Source of the DNA: a virus
Virus record (IMG/VR): IMGVR_UViG_3300031772_000322
Coordinates: 1-22,044 of that record
DNA length: 22,044 nucleotides
Direction: 5' to 3' (one strand)
In this document: in pieces, positions 7,312-15,161 of the stretch
How positions within the stretch are numbered: position 1 is the stretch's first letter
Layout of the letters: every line of letters begins with the position of its first letter
Position numbers and translations under genes: made by a program
Notes under the pieces: model-generated
Told to the model about the DNA's origin: nothing
The model's input: the letters and a program-made list of their open reading frames with translations, nothing else
Databases searched by the model: none

Positions 7312-8556
7312 TTATAAACCTCCGTGGCTATTAGAACATGCCGCACTGCCATATTGAGTAACAGTTAGCGTCCCAAAAGAAGTGGCATTACTAGTTGTTG
7401 CAATATCAATATAATCAATTGTATCTAAATATGCGGCACCATCGTACCCGCCTGCAAATATACCTCTAACAGAATTAGAAGTTCCTGCTAGTCCAAAGGT
7501 TATAAAAGTTAAATTTCCAAAAGTAGTACTATTGCTGGTTGTGGCTATCGTAATATATTCCATAATGTCTTGAGCTGTCCCAGATACATCGCCTCCACCA
7601 AAGACACCTCTTGTTGCACTAGAACAGCCTGCCAAAATAAATCTAGCAGTCCCAAGTGTTCCAAATGTAGTCGCATTGGCAACGGTTGCAATGGTCACAT
7701 AGTCCATGGCATTATTACTTCCGCCAAATCCGCCAGCAAAAACTCCTCTTGTAGGGCTAGACACTCCGCCCGTTCCATATCTTCCCACCGTCAATGTCCC
7801 AAAAGTAGACGCATTAGCTATGGTAGCAAAATCGATGTAATCCATGTTCGTAGTTGATGCAGCTCCAGTAGAATAAATACCCCGCGTTACATTAGAAAGG
7901 CCCGTACAATATTCTGCGTTGACTACTAAATTTCCAAAAGTAGTAGCATTTCCAGTACTTGCTATGGTAATGTAGTCCATTTCTTTATTAGTTCCGCCGT
8001 CGCCTCCAGCGAAAACTCCTCTCGTATCACTAGAACAAGCTCCTAATAAATTTCTTGCAACAGTTAAGTCTCCAAAATCTACAGCATTGGATGTTGTAGA
8101 TATTGAAATGTAATCCATTGTATTAATTGGTCCTTGTCCTCCACCAATAACTGCTCTAGTTCCATCATACCATCGCGGAATGCCGCCGATAACTGTTAAA
8201 GTCGATCCTGTTGTTCCAATTCCTAATCTAGTTGGAGTTCCAGAAGAACCTCCATAGATTATATCGCCCAATGTAGTCATTGGGTTAGTCATACCGCTAC
8301 TGGGGGAAGCGGGGGCATTTGTAAACCAATTAGTTCCATTACACTGAAGTTGTACTTCTCCCCAGTTGGCCGTGATAACTTTAGTATTAGCCCCATCAAT
8401 CTTTTCACTAGCATTTTGACTTATAGTGATATTATTGGTAGCCGCATTTCCTGTAGAGTCCTTAATAGTAAGAAGTCTACCATTAGTGGGTGTAGGAAGC
8501 GTAACCGTTATCGGCCCTCCGCTACAATTTACTAATACTAAGTTATCTTTGGCCAT
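7312..8556 (-). CDS. Tail fibre protein with six-repeat propeller domain (copy B)
   Basis: A 414-aa paralogue of the 5778-7004 product. Residues 1-75 hold the shared beta module (MAKDNLVLVNCSGGPITVTL, IKDSTGNAATNNITI, NGTNWF), then NPMTTLGDIIYGGSSGTPTR. Six repeats run from about residue 132 to the end, each starting RGVFAGG or similar, then MDYITIAST-NATTFGNL and ending in a Cys-Ser or Ser-Asn turn. Terminal residues are CSNSHGGL. The GGA GGT codons of SHGG form a strong Shine-Dalgarno for the ATG at 7310. GAGGAT precedes its own start. Predicted role: a six-bladed propeller receptor-binding protein attached to the tail through the N-terminal module. Confidence 0.8.
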   Translation of the reverse strand: MAKDNLVLVNCSGGPITVTLPTPTNGRLLTIKDSTGNAATNNITISQNASEKIDGANTKVITANWGEVQLQCNGTNWFTNAPASPSSGMTNPMTTLGDIIYGGSSGTPTRLGIGTTGSTLTVIGGIPRWYDGTRAVIGGGQGPINTMDYISISTTSNAVDFGDLTVARNLLGACSSDTRGVFAGGDGGTNKEMDYITIASTGNATTFGNLVVNAEYCTGLSNVTRGIYSTGAASTTNMDYIDFATIANASTFGTLTVGRYGTGGVSSPTRGVFAGGFGGSNNAMDYVTIATVANATTFGTLGTARFILAGCSSATRGVFGGGDVSGTAQDIMEYITIATTSNSTTFGNLTFITFGLAGTSNSVRGIFAGGYDGAAYLDTIDYIDIATTSNATSFGTLTVTQYGSAACSNSHGGL

Positions 8557-8568
8557 ATTATATCCTCA

Positions 8569-9531
8569 TTAACTAATTGAATAGTTACTCGATACTGTAT
8601 TTGTGGTGATTTGTAATCCACCATTGATTTGATGCGTAGCTGTAGATCCTGAAAGACCAATAGTTGCAATGGCCGCAGTGGCTTGTGCAATTAAAGTATC
8701 TCCTGTCAAAGTTTTGGCACCTGCAAGAGTTTGAGTTCCAGTAGTTACAACCCCGCCAAAACTTGCGCTTGCTGGTTCAAGGTTTAATACTTGTCCAGAA
8801 AGGGTAGCAGCATTTGCATTTGGTGTTGAGCCAATTGCAGCTAAAGTGACATCTCCACTATTTGTACCAGTGAGGTCTAATAGTGTTTTTACTTGAGAAG
8901 TAGTAAGATCTAATGCATTTGCCGTACTACCAGTATTATTACCTTTAATTGTATTTGCCGCCATTTGCGCAGCTTTGGCATTTGTTACAGCATTTGCCGC
9001 AATAGTGGTTGCAAAAGACCCTGTGCCAGATCCTGTAACATCACTTGTAAGAGTGATTGTTTGATCTCCAGTATTTGTGCCAGAGAGATTTGAAGCAGAA
9101 ATAGCTCCAGTAAATGTCTTTGCGCCTGAGAAGGACTGCGTGGTATTATTTACAAGACCAGGAACTGTAACCGAAGCCGATTGGGCAACAAGACTACTTC
9201 CAGTGATGACAAGACCATTTGCAGAAGCGGTTTGGCTATCGATAGTTCCAATAGAACTAACTCCGCCAACAGTAGTTGCATCATCATGATCTAAAAACCA
9301 ATTTGTTCCATCACTTACTAAACTTGCAGATCCAAAAGCAAAGTTGATTACTTTACTAGAAGTTCCATCAATAAGTTCTGAAGCATTGGGATTAATAGTA
9401 ATGTTATTTGTATTTGCATTACCAGTTGAATCCTTAATTTTAAGAACTCGTCCATTTGTTGGTGCCGGAAGTGTGATTGTTCTTGCGCCTCCAGATGTGT
9501 TTACTAGTACTACATTATCATGTGCGGCCAT
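8569..9531 (-). CDS. Short tail fibre protein, shared N-terminal module
   Basis: A 320-aa protein. Residues 1-80 are the same module as in the propeller genes (NVVLVNTSGGARTITLPAP, NNITINPNASELIDG, DGTNWF). The middle is classic phage fibre shaft sequence: TQSFSGAKTFTGAISASNLS, NTGDQTITLTSDVTGSGTG and AKAAQMAANTIKGNNTGST. The end VSSNYSIS is similar to the end of the next gene (VATNYSVL). There are no propeller repeats. AAGGAGAG overlaps the stop of the preceding gene and serves this start. It is probably a trimeric fibre component; the shared ends suggest a modular exchange family. Confidence 0.78.
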   Translation of the reverse strand: MAAHDNVVLVNTSGGARTITLPAPTNGRVLKIKDSTGNANTNNITINPNASELIDGTSSKVINFAFGSASLVSDGTNWFLDHDDATTVGGVSSIGTIDSQTASANGLVITGSSLVAQSASVTVPGLVNNTTQSFSGAKTFTGAISASNLSGTNTGDQTITLTSDVTGSGTGSFATTIAANAVTNAKAAQMAANTIKGNNTGSTANALDLTTSQVKTLLDLTGTNSGDVTLAAIGSTPNANAATLSGQVLNLEPASASFGGVVTTGTQTLAGAKTLTGDTLIAQATAAIATIGLSGSTATHQINGGLQITTNTVSSNYSIS

Positions 9532-9542
9532 TTATCTCTCCT

Positions 9543-10682
9543 TTAAAGAACTGAATAATTTGTTGCTACTGTGGTTGTTTTAACTTGAATACTTGAATTT
9601 GTAATTATGGTACCTTCGAATGTCCAAGCTTGATTTGCATCAATATTGCCTGCAGTAAGTCCATTTGTTGCGAAGCCTAAGCTATTTGCTCCATTTCCAT
9701 ATATACCTTTATTTGTTGTGCTAAAGGCATAAGATGGTGCCGATGCAGATCCTTCGGGGGCAGCTAATGGAAAACTAGTACTACCCGCTACTGATGTAAT
9801 ATTACCACTGGCATCGAATTGAGCAAATCCCGCCCCATATCCTGGTAATTGAAGTAGACCTTCACTACTAAGATATAGTCTATCTGCTAAAGTACCTGCT
9901 AGATTCGTAAGTTGAATATGGAAATCTGATGTAACAGTGAGACTATTTACTGTATTTGCCTTAAAAGCAAAAGTACCTGAAATTGGCGCACTGCCTACTG
10001 TAGTTGCGGCAGCTTGTGCTGTCCATTTAGAATAATCTTGTCCAGCAACAACTGCATTATTAATACCAACTGTTCCAGATCTGGATGTTAGAGTTGATAC
10101 TCCTGAGACAGAAGTGCCTGCAAAATAAGAATGTAACTTTATCTGTCCCCTATTTGCAGTAGTAGCATCGGAATACTGAATCCCACTATTAGCTCCGCCA
10201 ATTGTAGCATCTGACCCAATAAATATTTGACCACTTGTATTATTCTGGACAATAATATTGCCTGTAGTATCAACTAAAGGTCGTATTTTAAGAGTTGTAT
10301 TTGCTGTTAAAAGTGGTTGTAAAGTTGTAGTTGTTGATGCTGTTAAAAGACTAAGATCAAATTTGAATTTCTTAGTTGCATCTGATGCACTAACAAAATC
10401 AAGTTGAGCGTCCGTGGCATCGCCACTAAGAGTAATATTTGGAGTTAAACCTCCACTACTATGTAAAGGTAAAGATGCTGTTACTGATGTTACTCCTCCA
10501 CCCCCTCCGCCTGTGGCAGCAACCCATGCACTTCCACTCCAGATATAAATAGTCTCTGTATCAAAGGTTACTCTTACATCACCTATTGTATTTCCTGTTG
10601 CTGGTAAATTGGCTAATGTGCTAACTCCATCTTTATAGCTAGCAGATCCGCCTTCCCCTAGTTTTATAAAAGTTGAACTCAT
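9543..10682 (-). CDS. Tail fibre protein with MSSTFIKL N-terminus
   Basis: A 379-aa protein. The first 8 residues MSSTFIKL are shared with the large double-propeller protein. Residues about 20-60 (VSTLANLPATGN, IGDVRV, IYIWSGSAWV) are a common fibre attachment module that recurs alone in the 48-aa ORF at 20573-20719. A Gly linker follows, then beta-rich shaft sequence (LPLHSSGGLTPNITLSGDAT, LKIRPLVDTTGNIIVQNNTS). The C-terminus (NSSIQVKTTTVATNYSVL) resembles that of the next gene. The ATG overlaps the stop of the gene upstream (TAATG). Interpreted as a virion fibre protein; the receptor is unknown. Confidence 0.75.
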   Translation of the reverse strand: MSSTFIKLGEGGSASYKDGVSTLANLPATGNTIGDVRVTFDTETIYIWSGSAWVAATGGGGGGVTSVTASLPLHSSGGLTPNITLSGDATDAQLDFVSASDATKKFKFDLSLLTASTTTTLQPLLTANTTLKIRPLVDTTGNIIVQNNTSGQIFIGSDATIGGANSGIQYSDATTANRGQIKLHSYFAGTSVSGVSTLTSRSGTVGINNAVVAGQDYSKWTAQAAATTVGSAPISGTFAFKANTVNSLTVTSDFHIQLTNLAGTLADRLYLSSEGLLQLPGYGAGFAQFDASGNITSVAGSTSFPLAAPEGSASAPSYAFSTTNKGIYGNGANSLGFATNGLTAGNIDANQAWTFEGTIITNSSIQVKTTTVATNYSVL

Positions 10683-11017
10683 TAGGCTAACAAATCGCCT
10701 TTCCCATTTATCTGAACATTAAGTGTTCCAGTACCCGAAGTAAAAGTATATACTACTCTTATTTTATCATAATATGCAGTAGTTACTTCCCATATAGCAT
10801 CGCCTGCTGCAGTAATTGCTATATCTGAACCCGGATAATCAATATAATTAGTTCCATCTACGGAAGCTTGTAATTTAATATCTCCTACTGGAGTTCCGGT
10901 CCATTTAGCATATATTGCATAGCCATCTATTCTAGATAAATCCATAGCTGTTGAAGTTAAAGTGGAGGTCATAACTCCATTAGTTAGGATTGGTGTATTA
11001 AATATATTTTCTGACAT
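10682..11017 (-). CDS. Small beta-sandwich virion protein
   Basis: A 111-aa protein with no Cys or membrane segment. The order of motifs (SRIDGYAIYAKWTGTPVGD, IKLQASVDGTNYIDYPGSD, IWEVTTAYYDKIRVVYT, GTLNVQINGKGDLLA) is a recurrent small beta-sandwich seen near tail or fibre genes in many phages. It is the first gene after a TAATAAGTA element only about 15 bases upstream, with AGGAGT as ribosome site. Its stop overlaps the next ATG. A small structural protein is likely; its exact place in the virion is not visible. Confidence 0.65.
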   Translation of the reverse strand: MSENIFNTPILTNGVMTSTLTSTAMDLSRIDGYAIYAKWTGTPVGDIKLQASVDGTNYIDYPGSDIAITAAGDAIWEVTTAYYDKIRVVYTFTSGTGTLNVQINGKGDLLA

Positions 11018-11032
11018 TTTTGACTCCTGTAA

Positions 11033-11041
11033 TACTTATTA
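11033..11041 (-). promoter_or_regulatory. TAATAAGTA element, copy 5 (upstream of 11017)
   Basis: The minus strand reads ATATAATAAGTATTACAGG. The core is identical to the other copies. It lies only 15 bases before the ATG at 11017, so it almost touches the AGGAG ribosome site and leaves no room for a leader hairpin, unlike the other five copies. The short distance is awkward for a plain -10 promoter and keeps RNA processing open as an explanation. Confidence 0.55.
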
Positions 11042-11060
11042 TATCTCTCTATTAATCCTA

Positions 11061-12977
11061 TTATAATCCGCCGTGGCTATCAGAACATGCTGCTAGTCCA
11101 AATCTACTTACAGTTAAGGCACCAAAGGTTGTTGCGGTACTTAATGTTGTAAAAGTAACATAGTCTATTGTATCTCTGGCAAGCCCCCCTGCGCGTCCTC
11201 CGCCAACAACCGCTATTGTGCTACTAGAACAGGCTGCTAAATAGTCTCTGGCAACAGTAAGGCCTCCAAATGCGGTTGCGGTACCTAATGTTCCAATTGT
11301 AATATAATCTGTCGTTGTTTGAGGAATTGTAGTAGATCCACCTGCAAAAACGCCAATTGTCGCATTAGAACATCCACTAAGAACAGTTCTAGCTTGACTT
11401 AATACTCCAAATGAACTACTATTTGCTGCGGATGTAATATCAATATAATCTATTGTATCAAGTCTAGAGTATCCACTGCCGCTACCAATTGTTCCGCCAG
11501 TTCCTCCAGCAAAAATACCTCGTGTAGGGCTTGCGCATGATGCCAATCCCGCTTTTTCTTGAGTTAAATCTCCAAAATATGTAGCCGAGCCTAATGTTGC
11601 AATAGTAATATAGTCCATCGCTTGGGTAAAATTAGAAGATAGACTTCCAAAAAGACTTCCCCCCGCAAAAACACCTCGTGTACTATTTGAGCACGATCCG
11701 AGGCCTGCTCTACTTGCAATTAGACTTCCAAAAGTTGTTGTGTTAGTTAAAAGAGACATTGTAATATAATCTATTGTTGCTATTGTTAAACCTGAAAAGG
11801 GATCAAGTCCTCCAGCAAATATTCCTCTAGTACTACTAGAACAGGACCCAAGTAATATGCTTGGAGTAGATAAAGTTCCATAATTAGTTGCATTAGCTAC
11901 AGTTGCAAAAGTAATATAATCAATTATATTACAAAGAAATAAGTCGTCTTGTCCTCCAGAAAATATACCAACTCCTGAAAGAGGCGCGGGGCCCACTCCG
12001 CCTCCAGAACCTCCATGGCTACCTGAAAGGGCTGCTAAACGAGATCGGGCTGCAGTAAGATTTCCAAAATTAGTTGCCGCCGCCGCCGTGGCAATAGTAA
12101 TATTACTTATTACAGATGTAGCTAAAGGTGCGCCTGTATTACCTCCACCAAAGATCCCTTTAACTGAATTAGAAGTACCGGCAAGTAGTGTTGTTGTTGC
12201 TGTTAAAGCGCCAAAGGTTGTTGCGGTGCCAGTAGTTGCAATAGTAATAAAATCCATTGTTGTTACACGTCCAGTTAAAGCTCCGGCGGTATTTCCACCT
12301 GCAAATACACCTCTGGTGCTACTAGAACAAGCTGCTAAATTCTGTCTTGCTACAGTAAGGCCTCCAAAAAAAGTAGCACTATTTCTAGTAGCAAATGTAA
12401 TATATTCTATAATACTTGTACCAGATCCCCCCCCTGACGTATTACCTCCACCAAAAATACCTCTAGTTGTACTAGAGCATCCCGCAAGTTGATATGCCAA
12501 ATATGAACCAAATAAAGTGCCAAAATTACTAGCATTTGCAATAGTTGCAATAGTAACATAATCTATTGTGCCTAATAATGTAATAGATGGAACTGAATTT
12601 CCTCCAGCAAATACACCAATAACAGCATTAGATGCTCCGGCCAATTGATCTCTTGCTAGAGTTAAATTACCAAAAGTAGTGCTTGCACTGGCCGTGGCAA
12701 TAGTAATATAATTCATTACATTTCTTGGCGTACCAGTAACATTACCTCCACCAAAAATACCTCTAGTTGTACTAGAGACTGCTGCTAAAAAATCTACAGA
12801 TAATGGAAGGCTTCCAAAGGTTGTTGCCGCTCCTCCAGATCCTCCAATATCAATATAATCCATTACGGTGCCGCCGCCGCCAAATACTGCTCTTCCTGCT
12901 CCAGATGGAGGTGGAGTTGGACCTCCTCCTATTGGGATCATCCAGAGGCCATTTAATTTTATAAATGTCGATGACAT
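11061..12977 (-). CDS. Double six-repeat propeller fibre protein (fusion)
   Basis: A 638-aa protein. It begins MSSTFIKLNGLWMIPIGGG with a Pro linker (GGPTPPPSG). Residues about 28-318 carry six repeats with RGIFGGGN...MNYITIATA...TTFGNLTLAR...SNA, ending LSGSHGG. A linker SGGGVGPAPLSG leads to a second set of six repeats (about 332-638) ending CSDSHGGL. The single-propeller paralogues end with the same SHGG followed by a stop, so the internal SHGG looks like the end of an ancestral gene fused to the next. Predicted: two six-bladed propellers in tandem, acting as a receptor-binding or baseplate-peripheral protein. AAGGAT precedes the ATG and overlaps the stop of the chaperone-like gene. It lacks the NNITINPNASELIDG module of its paralogues. 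Confidence 0.8.
   Translation of the reverse strand: MSSTFIKLNGLWMIPIGGGPTPPPSGAGRAVFGGGGTVMDYIDIGGSGGAATTFGSLPLSVDFLAAVSSTTRGIFGGGNVTGTPRNVMNYITIATASASTTFGNLTLARDQLAGASNAVIGVFAGGNSVPSITLLGTIDYVTIATIANASNFGTLFGSYLAYQLAGCSSTTRGIFGGGNTSGGGSGTSIIEYITFATRNSATFFGGLTVARQNLAACSSSTRGVFAGGNTAGALTGRVTTMDFITIATTGTATTFGALTATTTLLAGTSNSVKGIFGGGNTGAPLATSVISNITIATAAAATNFGNLTAARSRLAALSGSHGGSGGGVGPAPLSGVGIFSGGQDDLFLCNIIDYITFATVANATNYGTLSTPSILLGSCSSSTRGIFAGGLDPFSGLTIATIDYITMSLLTNTTTFGSLIASRAGLGSCSNSTRGVFAGGSLFGSLSSNFTQAMDYITIATLGSATYFGDLTQEKAGLASCASPTRGIFAGGTGGTIGSGSGYSRLDTIDYIDITSAANSSSFGVLSQARTVLSGCSNATIGVFAGGSTTIPQTTTDYITIGTLGTATAFGGLTVARDYLAACSSSTIAVVGGGRAGGLARDTIDYVTFTTLSTATTFGALTVSRFGLAACSDSHGGL
12009..12020 (-). 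other. Internal SHGG codons marking the propeller fusion junction
   Basis: The codons AGC CAT GGA GGT for SHGG occur in the middle of the 638-aa gene. In the single-propeller genes the same four codons sit at the 3' end and supply the next gene's GGAGGT ribosome site. Here translation reads on into a Gly-Ser linker. Read as the fossil of a gene junction. Confidence 0.55.
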
Positions 12978-12984
12978 TATATCC

Positions 12985-13200
12985 TTAACTTGGTTTTGTG
13001 GGCCAGACTACTTCTGATTGACTTTGCATAGCATCAATATTTTGTGCCGTAGGAAGGTCTCTAAGAGTTTGTCTATAAGTTACAAATTCTGCCTTTTTAT
13101 CATTAGATAATGGACAATCGACTAATTGTGTAAAATCGGTTTCTTTAAGAAGTCTATCTCTAACTACTCTAATCAATCCTTGTAAAGATGGAGTTGACAT
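12985..13200 (-). CDS. Phage tail assembly chaperone-like protein
   Basis: A 71-aa protein starting MSTPSLQGLIRVVRDRLLKE. Residues about 20-50 (DFTQLVDCPLSNDKKAEFV, then YRQTLRDLP) and the end (VVWPTKPS) match the pattern of the small phage tail or fibre assembly chaperone family: D-T-L-D-PLS-DKK-E-YRQ-LRDLP, then WP-KP. It follows a large fibre gene with an overlapping TAATG stop/start and precedes the double-propeller gene, as expected for a protein that helps fibres fold or attach. The ribosome site AGGAGA lies inside the last codons of the upstream fibre gene. Confidence 0.75.
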   Translation of the reverse strand: MSTPSLQGLIRVVRDRLLKETDFTQLVDCPLSNDKKAEFVTYRQTLRDLPTAQNIDAMQSQSEVVWPTKPS

Positions 13201-15158
13201 TATCGCATTCTCCTAGCAGAAATTCTTCCTACATATTGTGGAGTAGCTACTGTATAACTAGCATTAACTTTAAAATAGTATGTAGTAGTTGTAGTAATAT
13301 TTACACGATAAGATGCTATTGAACTGCCAGATCCTTCTGTGGGGACAGGAACTGCTATATTGATATAGTTATTCCCTTCAATTAGACCTGTTGTACTTGT
13401 TCCCAATGCAGTTCCGATTCCAACTGCAATACCTGTAACGGTTGCGCCATTGATCGCCGTGTTAATTATCGCAGAAATATCCCAATCGCCTGGAGTAAGA
13501 ACAATAGATCCTAAATCTCCCCAAGTACCTGATGGTGTTGGAAAGTTAGTATAAGTAAGAACTTTAGCTTCTTTATATTCACCAATATATCCAGTTTGTG
13601 CATCCGTACCATTTGATACTCCAACAATTGCGCCACTAAGTTGTACGGCATTTGGACCTGAAGATTTTCTTACTCTCCAATTCCAAGTAGTAAGATCTGC
13701 CCATCCAGAAGCATTAAGTCCTCCATAAGTAGAAGGATTGGAAGTACGTCCTGCATTACCAAACTCTACTAATACTTTATCGGTCGATCCTGCTATAGTT
13801 TCGAGATCAATTCCATAAATAGCAGTATTTGCATAAGTCGTATTTTCTATACGTCCACCAATAAGTGGAAGCCATTTATTTGCACTATCTGCCGTATCTC
13901 TAAATTCTATACTAAGAACATCTGTTGGTTGTATAGGAGTATTAAATTGCACTTGAAATCTAGTTGCCGCAGATGCCGTTGTGCTATTAATAGCTAAAAT
14001 TGGTGTACCTTCAGGACCATGACCAAAATAGGCCGAATTGCTTGCTGTTGCGCCAGCGGCAGTAATTGGTTCAGTATTAAAAGCATACTCAGTTTGATTA
14101 TTAGCAAGTTGAATATTAGAAGACAAGCCTACAATAGGCGCTAATATTTCAAATACTAGTTCTCCACTAGTAGTTGGCGCGGCAAGTCTACTCCAGAATA
14201 GATCTTGATAACCAAAGCCATCTGTCTCTAAAAAATTAATTTGATTTGTATCTGCTCTTGCTTGAACATTCCCATATTCAAAAGTAGGACCTGCTGTAAT
14301 TAATTTAAAATTCATGTTTCCTTGTGGATATTGGCCATTACATTTGGTAGCATCTATAACAAGGCCTGCGGGCATTGTAATTGCGACACCAACTCCACTT
14401 GAATATCTTCCAGTGCCGGAAGAATCAACACTTCCTCTAATACGAACAGAATCGCCTTCGCGTCGCATGTAAATAGTTGTACTACCTGTTGAACCTAAAC
14501 TTCTAGGTGTATTTGTAAGATCTCCAGCTTCAATTGCAATAACACTGGTAAGAACCCAGTCTCCAATTGCTGCCGCAATAATAGGAGTTTGATTGCTTAC
14601 TCTAACACTATCAACTATCATGCTCCAGTTGGTTGTAGTGGCATTACTTGCCGCACAATGTAGAATAAGTCTATAACTAGTACTAGTTGTTGCTAAAAAG
14701 GTAGCTTGAAAAAGTCCACTACCATTTGAAAGACTACTTACAGAAGGTGTAATTAATGTGCTATTAGTAATATCATAAACAAATACTGCCAAATCGCCAG
14801 CAGTATATGCACTTCCTGAGCTAAAATCAAAGGAAATAGTAAGAGGTATTCCCTTATCAGCAGTATCTATTGTAAAATCTGTGCTATAACCTTCGCCTTG
14901 TGCATTACCAGTTTTAGTAATAGACATAGATTTAAGACCGCGAAGTTGTCCACTGCCAATTATAGCATTATTAATAACTGTAGGACTTCCGCCGGTGCCA
15001 TCGCTTGGTGTGGTAGCTGCGGCATCTTTATATGCATTCCAGTTTTGTGGTCCAGCCACTTGTGCGCTATAAGCATCTAATCTATCAAAGTTGCCATTTC
15101 GAATATAGTTGAAAGTGCCGAAGTTATTTTGTGCCAGTGGATGTGAATCAAATGCCAT
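13200..15158 (-). CDS. Large tail fibre / receptor-binding protein
   Basis: A 652-aa protein. The N-terminal part (NYIRNGNFDRLDAYSAQVAG, QNWNAYKDAAA) starts a jelly-roll-like module of about 190 residues resembling carbohydrate-binding domains of phage fibres, ending IVDSVRVSNQTP. The middle holds several beta-rich blocks (SVRIRGSVDSSGTGRYSSG; IEFRDTADSANKWLPLIGG; LVEFGNAGRTSN). The last about 110 residues (YTNFPTPSGTWGDLGSI, LTPGDWDISAII, TTTYYFKVNASY, YVGRISARRMR) are a typical C-terminal receptor-binding beta domain. It is followed directly by its probable chaperone. The SD-like AGGAGA for that gene is encoded in ARRMR. No enzyme active site is apparent. Confidence 0.8.
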   Translation of the reverse strand: MAFDSHPLAQNNFGTFNYIRNGNFDRLDAYSAQVAGPQNWNAYKDAAATTPSDGTGGSPTVINNAIIGSGQLRGLKSMSITKTGNAQGEGYSTDFTIDTADKGIPLTISFDFSSGSAYTAGDLAVFVYDITNSTLITPSVSSLSNGSGLFQATFLATTSTSYRLILHCAASNATTTNWSMIVDSVRVSNQTPIIAAAIGDWVLTSVIAIEAGDLTNTPRSLGSTGSTTIYMRREGDSVRIRGSVDSSGTGRYSSGVGVAITMPAGLVIDATKCNGQYPQGNMNFKLITAGPTFEYGNVQARADTNQINFLETDGFGYQDLFWSRLAAPTTSGELVFEILAPIVGLSSNIQLANNQTEYAFNTEPITAAGATASNSAYFGHGPEGTPILAINSTTASAATRFQVQFNTPIQPTDVLSIEFRDTADSANKWLPLIGGRIENTTYANTAIYGIDLETIAGSTDKVLVEFGNAGRTSNPSTYGGLNASGWADLTTWNWRVRKSSGPNAVQLSGAIVGVSNGTDAQTGYIGEYKEAKVLTYTNFPTPSGTWGDLGSIVLTPGDWDISAIINTAINGATVTGIAVGIGTALGTSTTGLIEGNNYINIAVPVPTEGSGSSIASYRVNITTTTTYYFKVNASYTVATPQYVGRISARRMR

Positions 15159-15161
15159 AAA

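Noticed and set aside
7311-7352. Upstream ATG adding 14 residues (MAVRHVLIATEVYN) to the 97-aa protein
   Set aside because: It lies in the coding end of the fibre gene without a ribosome site. The later ATG has GGAGGT at good spacing.
5800-8200. CRISPR-like array from the recurring near-identical segments
   Set aside because: The repeats are in-frame protein repeats of about 45-50 codons with diverged sequence, not short identical repeats with unique spacers.
12088-12492. 134-aa plus-strand ORF
   Set aside because: It mirrors the repeats of the double-propeller gene in antisense (VFAGG becomes PPA-type repeats). A shadow frame.
5778-12977. Diversity-generating retroelement acting on the fibre repeats
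   Set aside because: No reverse transcriptase, template repeat or adenine-biased variable region was found in the window. Variation between repeats looks like ordinary divergence.
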